Assembly: GCA_001632425.1 (NCBI GenBank)
Contig: KV425554.1
Span: 418,634-482,633, forward strand
Length of the DNA: 64,000 bases
Reading direction: 5' to 3'
Source: Neolentinus lepideus HHB14362 ss-1
Taxonomy: Eukaryota; Basidiomycota; Agaricomycetes; Gloeophyllales; Gloeophyllaceae
In this document: positions 10,678-22,237 of the stretch, piece after piece
How positions within the stretch are numbered: the stretch's first letter is position 1
Layout: every line of letters begins with the position of its first letter
Position numbers and translations under genes: made by a program
Notes under the pieces: model-generated
Told to the model about the DNA's origin: nothing
Seen by the model: the letters and a program-made list of their open reading frames with translations, nothing else
Database searches by the model: none

Positions 10678-12823
10678 TCAAGCCAGGGAACCCGCGTCTT
10701 CCTCCACAGCCCCTTCGGCATCTTCCTCCTCCTCAGTCGCGAACGCTGTAAGCGGTACCGCGTAGAGGCGGATGACAGGCTAAAAGCGAGCAAGATTCAA
10801 ACGTCAGTCAATAGACCATGCGGAAGCAGATTTTAGATCAGGGACGGGAATAAGAAGCATAGCAAAGGGGGTTAAAGGAATTGCATCATCCACCCGACCG
10901 GGACCTCACGCGTGAGAGAGACACAGTCGGCGGAACTCACCTTGTTAGGATCCTTCACCAGGACATATTTGCCTTCCGGCATTTTCATACAGAGATCGGT
11001 CACGGTCCGCACAATACCCCATCCGTTGGCCAAAGAGACATTGAGCTGAGCAGCGAAGTCTGTAGGCCGTACAGAAGTCGTACTCAGAATGACATGCCGC
11101 GTGTTGTCGCGAGGGTTCGCTCGCGATATGTATCTTCGCCACAGGAAAGAATCAGCGAGACATTCACAAGGACGACCGAGAGCTAAAAACTTACCCGATC
11201 TTCATTTGATCGGCACCTGCGAGAACACTCTGGACTGTCCACTTTGCCAGTTTGCAACTGTTGTTTTTCATCTCAGTTGCGACAACAGCTCCACGTTGAG
11301 AATCCAACTTGGATCGCCAGTCAGGCGCACCTCCGGCACCAGCCGCCCGGGGGTCGAATTCATTCAGTGCCCGGATAGTCAACAGCCCGCTACCATCCTT
11401 GGGGTTGCCTGCACCAGGCAGATAGGCGTCGGTTTCTGTCCGCACACAGATCCTAACGTCCTCTTCTTCGCTGACGGACATGTCGAATAGACGGTACCGA
11501 TAGCCGCAGGAAGCGAGAGGCTCAGACTCATCAGGCCCGTAGAAAGGGTTGGGCTTATTCAAGTCCACTGCAGGAGGCGGAGGGTTCTCGCTGACGGACT
11601 GGAACATGAAGTTTTGGTTGATGTACGTCGCTTCTAGAGAAAGCGACGTCGCGGAATTGATTGACGGCGTCTCTGGAGGAGCATTCTTGTCATTAGAATT
11701 CGGTGAGGGATCTTGAGGAGGGTCCGCAGCGTTTTCGTTCACAGTAACCGTATCGAAGGGTCCACCATCGCGCTTGTCAAAAAACAACTTGTTTCCCTCG
11801 CGAACGATAACGATATCCCAAGGATATACCGATCGGGGAGCACACATCAGCACCGCCAATATGACATCTGTCGCATAGACAGTCGCAACATTGTTGCTCG
11901 CAAGCTAGAAACGCAGTCAGCTCGGTTGACCACCATGATATGTAATCTCTACCAATAGCTTACGCACCTGCTGGATGACGGGGTCGTCTGAGGTAGTCGT
12001 GTTGTATTTGATGCGGTCTACCAGTTGCAGAGGCCGTTCCGACTTCGTGGTGACACGATCATACGTTTTGTCGTAGGGGAATAGGCGACCGTAAGAATCA
12101 CTAGATCAAAGTTCAGTCAACAAAAGTGAACGTAGATCGTGGGGATTAAGATTTACACATCCTCCGGCTCTTCAACGTCCAGACGCAATTTTGCCAGACG
12201 ATGAAACTCGATCTCATCGAGCATCTGCCAGTCTGGTGAGATAGCAACTGAGGATTCGCGAGCACGGCCACTCTGTGAGAAGATTAACTGTATCCGTAGA
12301 AATTCTCTGTACTGGTGCGTACCTTGTCCCAGTCCCGCCAACCACGCCGTCCCCCTCTTTGCGCGCCGCCTCTCGAATTCATGAAACCTCCTCTTCCGCC
12401 CCTTTGCGCTTGCCTGTTAGCATAGGAGGATCCACCCCTTCCCATCCCTCTTCCCCTGACCAGAGCACCTCCCCTCCTGGATGGCCCAACCTTGTTGTCC
12501 ACTAGGGAGAAACTAGCTTCATCTTCCGCATGGAAGTAGGCGAACGCGCTCGCAGTGCCGCTACCGAAGGCCTGCGCCGCATCACGTCTACGACCGCCGG
12601 GTCCAGCACCTGCGGCGCGTTGGTTGCCCATAGCCATCCCGCCGCCGCTCGACTGACCGCCCGTAGGATCATTCCAATCTGCGAATCGGCCCAATTTATC
12701 GGATTTTGAGTATGGAGCGTAGGGGATGTCCTTGAACTTGAACTGGGGCGGAAAGTTCGACGACGACGGTCCCCATCCGCCGTCAGGGTTGTCGTGAATG
12801 GGAGGTAGAGTGAATCCGACCAT
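10678..12823 (-). CDS. eukaryotic translation initiation factor 3 subunit D (eIF3d)
   Basis: Six-exon model: 12823-12323, 12272-12157, 12100-11968, 11904-11195, 11133-10941, 10779-10678; 584 residues, close to the human 548. The start is the ATG at 12823 in a CGCCATGG context; the upstream in-frame extension has no ATG. The protein opens with [16 protein letters not shown] and [20 protein letters not shown]. Conserved blocks follow: [67 protein letters not shown] and [10 protein letters not shown]. The tail is acidic, as in other eIF3d. eIF3d sits at the mRNA exit side of the 40S-bound eIF3 complex and in animals can bind the cap. The region at residues 60-165 is an Arg/Gly-rich low-complexity insertion. 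It shares a 90-bp promoter with the Ist3 gene. Confidence 0.95.
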
Positions 12824-12913
12824 GGCGGTAGCCTTCTGAGTAGCAGGCAAGCGCGTAGTCTGGCCAAAAATTCAATGAGCGTGTGAAAACAGACTTAGCA
12901 TTCAACCGCCACC
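12824..12913. promoter_or_regulatory. 90-bp bidirectional promoter, eIF3d / Ist3
   Basis: Only 90 bp separate the start codons of eIF3d (minus) and the Ist3-like splicing factor (plus). Both leaders and the core promoters must fit here or reach into the coding regions. No TATA box is obvious. Co-regulation of a translation and a splicing gene is inference. Confidence 0.55.
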
Positions 12914-14056
12914 ATGAAGTAGGTGCGTTCATCCGTTCTACCCATCAGCTACCAGCTAACTATTCGTGCAGTGTAGTACGAGAGATCAATCGGATAAATG
13001 ACAGGGAGCTCGACCTCATCGCACAAGGAGGAGCATCGTGGCATGATGAATACAAAGGTTCGTTCAGCCTCTGTTGTTCCTCAATACGCATTGAGCGCGT
13101 CACAGATTCCGCCTACGTATTCATTGGGGGTTTGCATTTCGATCTGACGGAGGGAGACGTGATCACGATATTCTCTCAGTACGTCCTACTCATCGTGACT
13201 TGATTCTACCACCGTAACATAGCTTTTAGATATGGAGAAGTCATGGACGTCAACCTTCCTCGAGACAAGAACACCGGAAAGACGCGTGGCTTCGGATTCC
13301 TAATGTACGAAGATCAAAGGTCTACAGTCCTTGCTGTCGACAACCTGAACGGGGCAGATGTCCTTGGACGAGTGCTACGAGTGGACCACGTGAAGAACTA
13401 CAAACAGCCCAAAGTGAAAGGAGAAGACGGCGAGTGGCTGGAACCAGAAGAGCAGAGTCTCAACGCCAGACCAGATATGACCATGGGTAAAGAGCCGTGC
13501 TCTCCATCTTCCTATCTTCCACCGCGATACTGACTGCACTCCAGCAGACGACGATGCCGCATCCGACTCGTCCGTATCTTCCGGCCCACCAATCGACCCA
13601 GAGGACCCAATGTACGACTACTTAGTCGCGCAGCGGAAAGAAGAGAAAGCGCTCAGGAAGTCGAAGAAGTCCAAGTCGAAAGGCAAGCACAAAGACGAGA
13701 CGCCCGAGGAGCGTCGCGCCCGGAAGGAGCGGAAGAAGGCGAAGAAAGTGAAGAAGCTCGCAGGAGGGAAGTCGGAGGGTATGCGGGCTGTGGAGGAACT
13801 CCTGGCTGAAATTGAAGGCCGAGACCGCAGGCATAGCAGGTCGAAAACTCCCCCGGTCACAGATCCTGAGTTGAGGAGCAAGACGCCCGAGAGAAGGGTC
13901 AGGAGGAGGTTTTCGAGCCGGTCGCCTGGAGGTGAGCGTGACAACCGTATGCCGCCTCGTCGAGAGCGGTACGATTCCCCGGATCAGCAACGAAGGGAAC
14001 ATGACTTTGACCGAGACTATGGCCATAGCGACCGGCCAAGGAGGTACCGAGAATAG
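12914..14056 (+). CDS. U2 snRNP/RES-complex RNA-binding protein (Ist3/Snu17, RBMX2 family)
   Basis: Five-exon model: 12914-12918, 12972-13057, 13106-13178, 13230-13486, 13548-14056. The first coding exon is only five bases (ATGAA). The N-terminus (VVREINRINDRELDL, then SWHDEYKDSAYVFIGGL) and a single RRM at about residues 32-110 (RNP2 YVFIGG, RNP1 TRGFGFLMYEDQRS) match Ist3/RBMX2 closely. RVDHVKNYKQPK follows, the segment that binds RES partners in yeast. The second half is a Lys/Arg/Ser-rich tail with SR-like and RD/RE repeats, typical of filamentous fungi and animals but absent in yeast. The RES complex acts on pre-mRNA before the first splicing step and aids nuclear retention. The last intron ends in CAGCAG, so two acceptors three bases apart are usable, adding or omitting one Ala. 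Confidence 0.92.
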
Positions 14057-14389
14057 TTGGTCGGCGAAGAAGGTGGTACGACGGTAATTCTACCTGTTGA
14101 ACATCGAAGTCGGTGTCTGTGGTCAAACACCTGTCTGTTCGAATTGTATAATTGACAGTGCCGTTTGCATTGAAGGGAACATTCACTCCATCTCACGACC
14201 CATCCGCAGAGAGAGCTCAGAATATTTTCCGTCTCTTTTGAAGGTTCGCGACGCTGCCGTCAGAAAAATCACTGATTGTGTCGGGCATCGACAGGGGAGC
14301 GGAGGCGCTGGTGTTACAGAGTTGGGTAAGCTGACCACTTGGACACATAGCCGATTAGATGAAATGTATGGTTAATTACTTTTACAAAA
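14057..14389. other. convergent 3' intergenic region
   Basis: 333 bp between the stop codons of the Ist3-like gene (plus) and the Rcf2-like gene (minus). It holds two 3' UTRs. Nothing else is recognised. Confidence 0.5.
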
Positions 14390-15251
14390 CTAAGAAGATG
14401 GCCGCGCGTTTTGAGCTGCACGCTCTTGCTCTTCCCTCTGTTCCTGCTCCAGAATGTCTCGCCATGAGTGATCAGGGATCTACGTATAGAAACGTCATGG
14501 TCAGAATAGTATCGAAAGCAGCCGACGCGGACAAAACTTACCGCACGCCGCTCATTATTCGTCTTCTGGCGACTCGCGTGCGAGATAGCACCGGCGGCAA
14601 TGAGCACACCGAGAGTCAAGCCCTGGGCCCACATACGAGCCTGGACGATCTTCTGAGCAAACGATTGATATCTGGAAAAATGCATCAACAACTGTGTACT
14701 GAAGAGGGAAGATGTAATATGTGCACTTACGGGTCGCGCATAATCCAGCCGAATGATCCAATCATACTCAACGCCCAGCTACCTCCGATAACACCATACT
14801 GATGTCTCGCGGCCCAATCCTGCATCTTCTGCGTAGGCGATAAAGACTCCCAGTGCGCCTGCTCGCGTGCCGCGACAGAGTCCAGCTCGACCTTGCCCGT
14901 ACCCGTCCTATGCACCAACCGTCAGCCACCGTGGTGCACCAGCCTCACAAACAATTCTCACCAATGATCCCTCTCGTACTTCAGCCCCGCATGCTCAGCG
15001 CAGATCGCAAAGGCCGGCACCGCGACCAAGATGATGCCGAATGCCTTCAGTGACGGCGGAAGCTGGCGGTAGTACGCCCATCGCTTGTTCAAAACGTACG
15101 ACGCTGGTCCGGCTACTGCCAAACCGCCAAAGAAACCCTTGGCCCCTCCGATAGCGGCGGTGCGCTGGTAGCTGTCAATGTCCTCGGTGCTGACGATCTA
15201 ACCGAAGGCGTGAGTATTTTATAGAGAGTAACGTTCGCTGCTCACCTTCAT
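14390..15251 (-). CDS. respiratory supercomplex factor 2-like HIG1-domain protein
   Basis: Five-exon model: 15251-15246, 15197-14962, 14907-14731, 14671-14542, 14479-14390; 212 residues against 224 in yeast Rcf2. The first coding exon is only six bases (Met-Lys). The N-terminal half has two hydrophobic segments (GGAKGFFGGLAVAGPASYVL and AFGIILVAVPAFAIC). The C-terminal HIG1 domain, about residues 110-185, has QKMQDWAARHQYGVIGGSW, then MIGSFGWIMRD and GLTLGVLIAAGAI, followed by a charged WRDILEQEQ coiled tail. Rcf2 lies in the inner mitochondrial membrane, binds cytochrome c oxidase and supports III-IV supercomplexes. The two-part architecture fits Rcf2 better than Rcf1, which has only the HIG1 part. 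Confidence 0.82.
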
Positions 15252-15602
15252 TGTCTACGGGGTTGTAGTGGTTGAATTACAAGTTTTCTATGGGTATAGG
15301 TAGTCGTGTATCTGTTCTATATGAGCGTCGAACTCGCTTTATTCTTATAGGGATTGAGGCGGAGAAGCTCGGTCATCGTGAGGTCTCAATGACGCAGGCG
15401 GCGAGGCGCCCTGTCCCAGGACAGAACCGGGATGCTGACAAAATGCCGCCGGCACATCTTTCCGCCACCCCGGCCACGTGATGCGTTATGCTACGCGTCT
15501 GGCTGAGGTGATTCAGGTAAGTATAGCTGTGTGCAGTATATACAAAAGTATGTGCATACGGTAAAAAATAGAGATGTAATATAAGACCATTCATCCCGAT
15601 AT
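15252..15602. other. tandem intergenic spacer
   Basis: 351 bp between the stop of the coiled-coil gene and the start of the Rcf2-like gene, both on the minus strand. It should contain a 3' UTR and the Rcf2-like promoter. No repeat or RNA gene seen. Confidence 0.5.
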
Positions 15603-18262
15603 TCACCGCTTCTGTATCCCCGCGCCTGCACCCACTCGCCGACGCTCAGCCTCCTCCAACACGTTCCTCGGGCCCCTCTTCGCCATCGCCCACAAGAACA
15701 CCAGTATGATGATGATGAACTGCAGCCACAGCCAGAGGTCCAGCACAACCGCCACCACGCCCTTCTTTTCCTCGTCCGTCTTGAGCACGGACTTCTCAGC
15801 CACCTCTTCCAACTCATCTTCCAGAGTTGGAGATGAAGGCCTAGTCTCCGGGGTTGAGTTGGAGGCGGGCCCAAACACGGTGCCCACAGCTCCTTCAATA
15901 AACCTCGACAAGCTCGCAGTGCGGGATAGTGGGGGCATAATCGTGCTCGTCGACGAGGGCTGGCGTCTTAATCCCAGTGGCGCCGAAGAGCCCGGCGAGG
16001 ACGGCGAGGAAGGATCGGGCTGCGACAGCAACGTCCCCTTAAACCTCCCATCCACCCACTGACTGGTCCTTGCCCTCACAGTCTGCGACAGCAGCCTATT
16101 CCTCAGCCTCAACGAGTCTCGCTTCGAACTCGTTTCCGGCCTCGGTATAGTAGCAGATGCGTTGACTTGATCCGACGGCGACGGCGACACCAGCGAGTTA
16201 CCGCTCTCATCCCGAAGATCCAGACTAAGCTCGCTCAATCCGTAAAGACTCGTCGTCCGCAGATGGTGATTCACACTCCCGCCACTCGGGCCGTCCCACT
16301 CGTCCCCCAGCTCACTGCCAAGCGTATGCCTTGCCCCGCGGTCCAGCTCGACGTCCGCGGAGATATCAATCGCCTCGCTGCCCGGGAAGGACAAATTGAG
16401 ATTCGTGTCTGGCAGGGGCGCCTCGCTCGGGATGGGACTCGCATTTTCCTCATCGAAATGTCTTGGAGGCGACGACCCTGCGATGGTAATCGAAAACTCC
16501 CTGCTTGTAGGCGTCGTCGGGTCCTCGCCGAATAGGCCCACGACACTCTTGCGGTGGCGCATCTTCACGTGGTTCGTGCTATGCATGTCCTCCCCAATCC
16601 CCCTCTCGAACTCTCCCAGGTCCAGCCGCGGCGGAACACCGCTAACGATGCTTTTCCTCAAACTCCTGAACCTGATTGTCTTTCCCCACTCCCTTCCCTC
16701 GCTCTCCTCCTTCGTCCCCTCGTCCTCCAAGACCACTTCCCCGTCTCCCAAGCACTCGTATAGTCTCTTAATCTGCTCAACATCCCTCTGCGCCGCTCTC
16801 ATCCTCCCCGTCGCCTCCGCTTGCTGCTCCACGATATGCGCGTTCGTCTGCTCGAGCTCGCGGATCTTCAACAGCAGCTGGGAGATCAGCGCGGATTCGT
16901 GCAAGGACTCGGGGGAGGGCTGGGGGCCGGGGCGCGTGAAGTAGGAGGCATTCGACGCAAAAGCGTCGATGTCTTCGTCTTCTTGTTCTTCGGCGGAGTA
17001 TTGCTCGGATCTAGTGGGGCTGGAGGAAGGAGATGAAGAGCGAGGCGGGAACGTGAAGTCCCTCCGTATCCTCCTCGCCGACGGCGTCACATTCGGCGTC
17101 GACCCCGCTGACAGCGCTCCACCGGGCGCGAAATCCCTCACTTCACCTCCTTCCTCCTCCTCATGCACTGTCCCCTTCCTCACCGCCTTGACCTTCTCCT
17201 CCCGCTCCCTCCTCTTCGCCTCCCTCACCTCTTCATCGTCATCTTCCTGCTCATGCGTCACAGCATTCTCCTCCAACTCCTGGCTCCGTGCCTGTGTGCA
17301 CTCCAGCTCCTCCTTGAGCAGCCGAATCTCTTTCTCCAACTTCCGCAGCCTGCGCTTCCCCGCCTGGTCAGCCTGCGCGCTCTCCGTCTCGAGCTTCTCG
17401 AGCGAGAGCATCAGTTCCGCGTTCTGGTCTGCCAAGCGCGTGATCTCTGAGGGTGTGACTGATATCCTTCTATTATGCGTGCGGGAGAGGGTGGAGGAGG
17501 CGGACAACGGGAGAGAGGGTGCGGAGAAGGGCGACGGAGAGCCGATGGGGGAGATGGGCTGCGAGGGCGGGAGACGGGCGAGGAGGGCATCGTGCTGGGA
17601 TTTGAGGGAGACGTTTTCTTGGTAGAGATTTTTGCAGACGGCGGAGGTGAGGCCGAGTTCTAGAGCATGGTGAGTATATAATTCGCGTCGTGTATGCAGG
17701 CTATCATAACGAGAAGAAAATAACGCAAAGAACTGAGAATGACTTATTCTTTTTTTGCGATGTCTTACATTACGCGTCCACAGCCCGTCTAGCATGGAAA
17801 CATGCCTGCGAAATGGAATGTGGACTAAGAATACTAGGACTATCTTCGCAGGGTGAATTGAGCCTAAGACTCAACACAACACACGTGTAAAATGAAGAAT
17901 TTATAAATGAATGTGACAATACCATTTTCACGATCCTTTATAGCTCTGTCGGCCTTGAGAAGGAGCTCTGATAGCTCCTCCTTCGACCTCTCATTCATCC
18001 ATTCCTCCACCACAGGCGAGGGCATTGCTCCAAGGTCAGGGCTCGTCCCGGACAACAAGCGAACCCTCTGAGCAGTCATAGAAATCGGGGACCCAAGGAT
18101 CGTGTCAAGCGGGGTGTCAGACAAGTCTGCTACATCGGTAGGAAAAGCTACGGCGGGCGCGTATGGCGGCGGAGGGGTGTCCTTGTACCGGCCTGAGACG
18201 GTACGGCGCACTTTGGCGGGCGGGCGGGGACGCGGGGTAGATGTGGAGTCGTTGGATAGCAT
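15603..18262 (-). CDS. coiled-coil protein with C-terminal membrane anchor, unknown function
   Basis: Two-exon model: 18262-17923 and 17659-15603 with a 263-nt intron; 798 residues. I do not recognise the family. The N-terminal 75 residues are Pro/Arg-rich with PPPPY. Heptad-rich coiled coil runs at about residues 85-135 (SKEELSELLLKADRAIKDRE continuing into the second exon) and 185-260. Acidic and Ser/Pro-rich disordered stretches follow, then another short coiled coil (LISQLLLKIRELEQTNAHIV). A single hydrophobic segment (LWLWLQFIIIILVFLWAMA) lies at about 748-773 with only 25 basic residues after it. This is a tail-anchored layout, with the bulk presumably cytosolic and acting as a tether or scaffold; that role is inference. 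Strong codon bias leaves long antisense open frames here. The large intron could hide a small exon, though the coiled-coil register is continuous across it. Confidence 0.8.
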
Positions 18263-18759
18263 CGTAAGTGTCGTCTCGAATATTTGGTAGAGAAAAAGTG
18301 GGCTGGAATAGTTAGATCTGTTCGGGACGTAGCTGCCACCAAGACGTCAAGAACAGCAAGAAAGCCTTGCCAGCTAGCTGACTGAACAGCACAGAGCCAG
18401 CCTAGTGCTGCCCGCGAAGCAGCTGGTAAGGAAGAAGCGCGGCAAGTGATTTGTGTTAGTTTCACGTGGGTGCCTGGGAGAGCGTGGACCTATAAGACCG
18501 TCTCGTGGACTTATCCTTTATGCAGAATAATAGAAAGAAAATCCTGATAAAATAAGGAAATAAAACGGATCCCTCGTTGCAGGCTAGAGCAGTAGGGACA
18601 ATATTTATGGAGGTCGAGGAGATGAACGAGATGCGTTGTGGGTCCCAGCGGACTAGATGTGATCGAGGTCACGTGGAGTTGTCTAAATTTCGTAGTCTAC
18701 TTCAAAGGTACACTCGGCAGCAGCCACAGTACTACTAGCCCTCGTCTTTGAATACAGCA
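18263..18759. promoter_or_regulatory. divergent intergenic region
   Basis: 497 bp between the start codons of the coiled-coil gene (minus) and Nop14 (plus), holding both promoters. Two CACGTG-core sequences occur (near 18463 and 18671), consistent with an E-box/centromere-binding-factor type site. Whether either is used is unknown. Confidence 0.4.
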
Positions 18760-21700
18760 ATGGGTAAAGGCTCACAGCTCACTCAGCTCAAGTCCGCCAT
18801 CTCCCAGGCTGGTCTGGCCGGTCGCCCACCCCCCAGCAAGAAACGAAAGCGCACCCAGTCCAAGACGGACCAGGCCGACAAGGACAAGAAGGCCGCGAAG
18901 CTGAAGGAGATCCAGCAGAAGCTCAATCCGTTTGACGTGAAGGTCACGAAATTAAAGCACGATGTTGGGGGACGGAAGATTAAGGGTGTGATGGGCAAGC
19001 CGGCGCAGAGTCGCCAAGCGGGGATCGAGGAGGTGCGTGTCATACCCTCTCCATCCAAAATATACGCGTGATTTGGAGGTGAAATGGATAGCGCAAACAT
19101 ACACTCCTGAAAGAATACGAGACTAAGAACCATGCCGGCGGAATTGTCGACCGCCGCTTCGGCGAGAACGACCCCTCCATGTCCCTCGAGGAGCGCATGC
19201 TAGAGCGCTTCACCAAGGAGCGGCAGCGCACGTCCAAAGGCGACCTATTTAACCTCGAGGACGATGGTGACATGGAATTAACACATTATGGGCAGAGTCT
19301 GTCCAAGCTCGATGATTTCGAGGATGTGGGGCTGGAGTTGGACGAGGACGAGGAGGAAACCAGAGGTAAGGTACCTCATTTCTATCAGGGAATGGCCCTC
19401 GATGTATGTTCGCGTCTAGGTCAGATTGATAGCGAGACTGTTAAAGCGGTCCATTTCGGTGGATTCGAAGATGAGGACGAAGAGGGAGGAGATGGCGAGG
19501 CAAGTCTATTAGTTCCTCCCCACCACACCACCTATCTAACTACATGCGTTCATTCAGCCTCCACGCAAGAAATCCAAAGCCGAAGTCATGGCAGAAGTCA
19601 TGGCCAAATCCAAAGAACACAAGGTGCGACCGTCCCCTCTCCTCTCATCCACACACCCTCTCACTAAACCGATTTGTTTTCCAGTACCGCCGCCAAGCAG
19701 AAAAAGAAGAAGACGAATCCCTCCGCGCGCAGCTCGACGACGACTTCGACTCGCTGCGTTCCCTGCTTTACTCCGCGCCGACACAACCTGCGCCTGCAGA
19801 CAAGCCCGTATCAGAGCTCCTCGGCACCAGCGAGCGGGACGCGGAGTACGACGCGCTCATCCGCGCGCTTGCGTTCGAAGCGCGCGCGAAGCCGAAGGAC
19901 CGGACGAAGACCGAAGAGGAGCTGGCGCTGGAGGAGAAGGTGCGCCTGGAGGAGAAGGAGAGGAGGAGAGTGCGGCGGATGCAGGGGCTGGATTCAGATG
20001 GGAGTGGGGAGGAGGGAGAGGGGGGAAGGAGGGGAAAGAAGAGAGCGGGAGGCGGGGATGATTTGGAGGACGATTTTTATGATGAGATGGGCGCGGAGTG
20101 GGGTGTCGGAGGTGTTGGGAAGGGGTTAAGGGAGGAGGGAGTGGGGAGTGCGAGTGAGGAGGAGGACGGGGGTGAGGAAGCAAGTGCGAGTGAGGAAGAA
20201 GAGAAGAGTGACGAGGAGGATGAGGGCGAGTGGGTGTCAGACGACGGCACCGATGAAGACGAGGAGGTAGAGGAGGGCGAGCAGGAGGATCTCGTCGCTC
20301 TTTCGAAAACAAAATCGAGCGGGAAGAATGGGAAGAATAATAGTAAAGGTGATAACGGCAAGCGGAAGGAGTTGCCTTACACATTCCCCGCGCCCGAGAC
20401 ACACGAGAAGTTCTTGGAGATCGTAGAGGACATTGAAGACGAGGACGTGCCCACCGTTATCCAGCGGATACGGACGCTGTATCATCCAAGCTTGGCAGAG
20501 GGCAACAAGTTCAAACTCCAGGTGCGTCCCAGCTCTGGAGCACACCATTCCAGCATTACTAGTACTAATTCGAACACACATACGCATACAGGCCCTATCA
20601 AACGTCCTCATCGACCACATTCTCTACATCACCTCCCCTCCCGACCCCCGCTTTCCCCTCCTCTCTGCCCTCCTCCCGCACCTCGCCGCCCTCACCCAAC
20701 AATACCCCATCCCCGTCGCGGAGCACTTCCGCTCAAAACTCTCACTGATGCACAAGAACCTCAAACGGGGGCTGTCCTCTGGTTCGCTCGACCCTTCCTC
20801 CAAGACCTGGCCGGGCCTCCCCGAGCTCAGCTTGCTGAGAGTAATCGGGCTGGTGTGGCCGACGAGCGACATGAAGCACCCCGTCGTCTCGCCGGCGCGG
20901 CTGCTGATGGGGGCGTACCTGGGGCTGGCGCGGGTGCGGACCCTCGCGGACGTCGCAAGTGGCCTGTTTCTGTGCACGCTGTTTTTGCAGTACGAGGCAC
21001 GGTCGAAGAGGTTCGTGCCCGAGGCGGTAAACTTTGCGATCAACGCCGTCCTGCACCTCGCGCCGAGTGGGTACAAGGACGTGAAAGACGTCCCTGGGTG
21101 GTTCCCGTGTCTGGACTTTCAGTCTGAGCTGTGCAAGCCGCTTATGATCAGTCATAAGCAGGTGAAGAAGCTCGGGCTGGAAGTAGAGAAACCGGATTTG
21201 GGGAGGATGTTGGTTGGAGAGGTGTTAAGTGAGCAGGAGAAGGTGGATTTACTGGCGCTGGCGTTGGACCTCTTGGGTCGATTTGCGGAGATCTATAAAG
21301 GAATTGAGGGATTCATTGAGTTATACGACCCGATCTTGCAGGTGTTGGAGCATATTGAGTCACACCGGCTTCCGCAAAGCCTGAAGGTCTGTCATAATCG
21401 TGCTGATCACTGTGTCTATTATTCAAATATCTTACAGGACCGTCTGACGAAGTCTATCGATATGCTCACCCGCATCCTCAAATTCTCCCGGCAAGCTCGT
21501 CGCCCGCTGCAGCTCCAAGCCCACAAACCCATCCCCATCCCCTCCTACGTACCGAAATTCGAGTCCTCATCCTCGAACTACTTCAGGAATCGCGACCCCG
21601 ATCACGAGCGAAACGAGGCGGCGAAGCTGCGGCGGCAGTACAAGCAGGAGAAGAAGGGCGCGCTGCGCGAGCTGCGCAAGGACGCGCGATTCCTGGCGGG

Positions 21701-21848
21701 TGTGCAGCAGATGGAGCAGATGGAGAAGGACAAGAGATATGGCCAGCGGATGAAGCAGGTGTTTGGGAGCATTGAGAGCGAGAGGGCGGAGCAGAAGGCG
21801 ATGGAGAGGGAGAAGAAGAGGGAGAAGAAGAGAGCTGAGAAGAAATGA
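18760..21848 (+). CDS. NOP14: nucleolar protein 14 (Nop14), U3 processome component
   Basis: Seven-exon model: 18760-19032, 19092-19365, 19420-19499, 19558-19623, 19685-20521, 20592-21386, 21438-21848; 911 residues. Start [19 protein letters not shown] is the family signature, and an upstream in-frame extension is short and unconserved. Further Nop14 marks are [69 protein letters not shown] and the all-helical C-terminal half ending in a Lys/Arg/Glu-rich tail ([14 protein letters not shown]). A long acidic region fills about residues 270-420. Nop14 is needed for 18S rRNA maturation in the small-subunit processome, with Noc4 and Emg1. The third intron has a GC donor (GCAAGT at 19500). Reading through it loses the frame, while splicing gives the basic [20 protein letters not shown] block. 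Confidence 0.95.
19500..19557 (+). other. GC-AG intron in Nop14
   Basis: A 58-nt intron starting GCAAGT and ending TTCATTCAG, with a CTAAC branch point about 20 nt upstream of the acceptor. Phase and conserved flanking protein sequence require it. GC donors are a minor class in fungi. Confidence 0.8.
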
Positions 21849-22237
21849 AGTTATCGGGATTTCCGTATGCCGCTCTGGGCTGCCTTGAATGTTCACAAGG
21901 CTGCGACACGAACGCGGAACTTTTCTAGTACCCTTTCGTTGGGAAGTAATCCATGCATAAGCGTCCGTCGCAAGCCCTTACAGAACCTTGTAAACCAGAG
22001 CTGTTGCAGCAGCAGACCGTACCCAATCCATGAACTTGAATCACCACGGTCGTAATCAGAGTCCCAGACGTCCGTGTGGAAGCCCAGTGTTTGTAGATGT
22101 ATACCGGGACAAAGCGTACAAAGCGAAACGCTAAGAGTAGTGATGAGCTAGATCCTCCACCCTGTAATGTAATCGAATGCGGCAGGTAATATTAGGCCTT
22201 CTAAGTAACACCAATTTGTCCATAACATACGAGATCG
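21849..22237. other. convergent 3' intergenic region
   Basis: 389 bp between the Nop14 stop (plus) and the F-box gene stop (minus). I see only presumed 3' UTRs. Confidence 0.5.

Noticed and set aside
16969..17625. 218-codon plus-strand open frame, and several others at 15706-17663
   Set aside because: They lie antisense inside the long exon of the coiled-coil gene. They are Ser/Leu-rich mirror images of its biased codons and show no independent start context or family.
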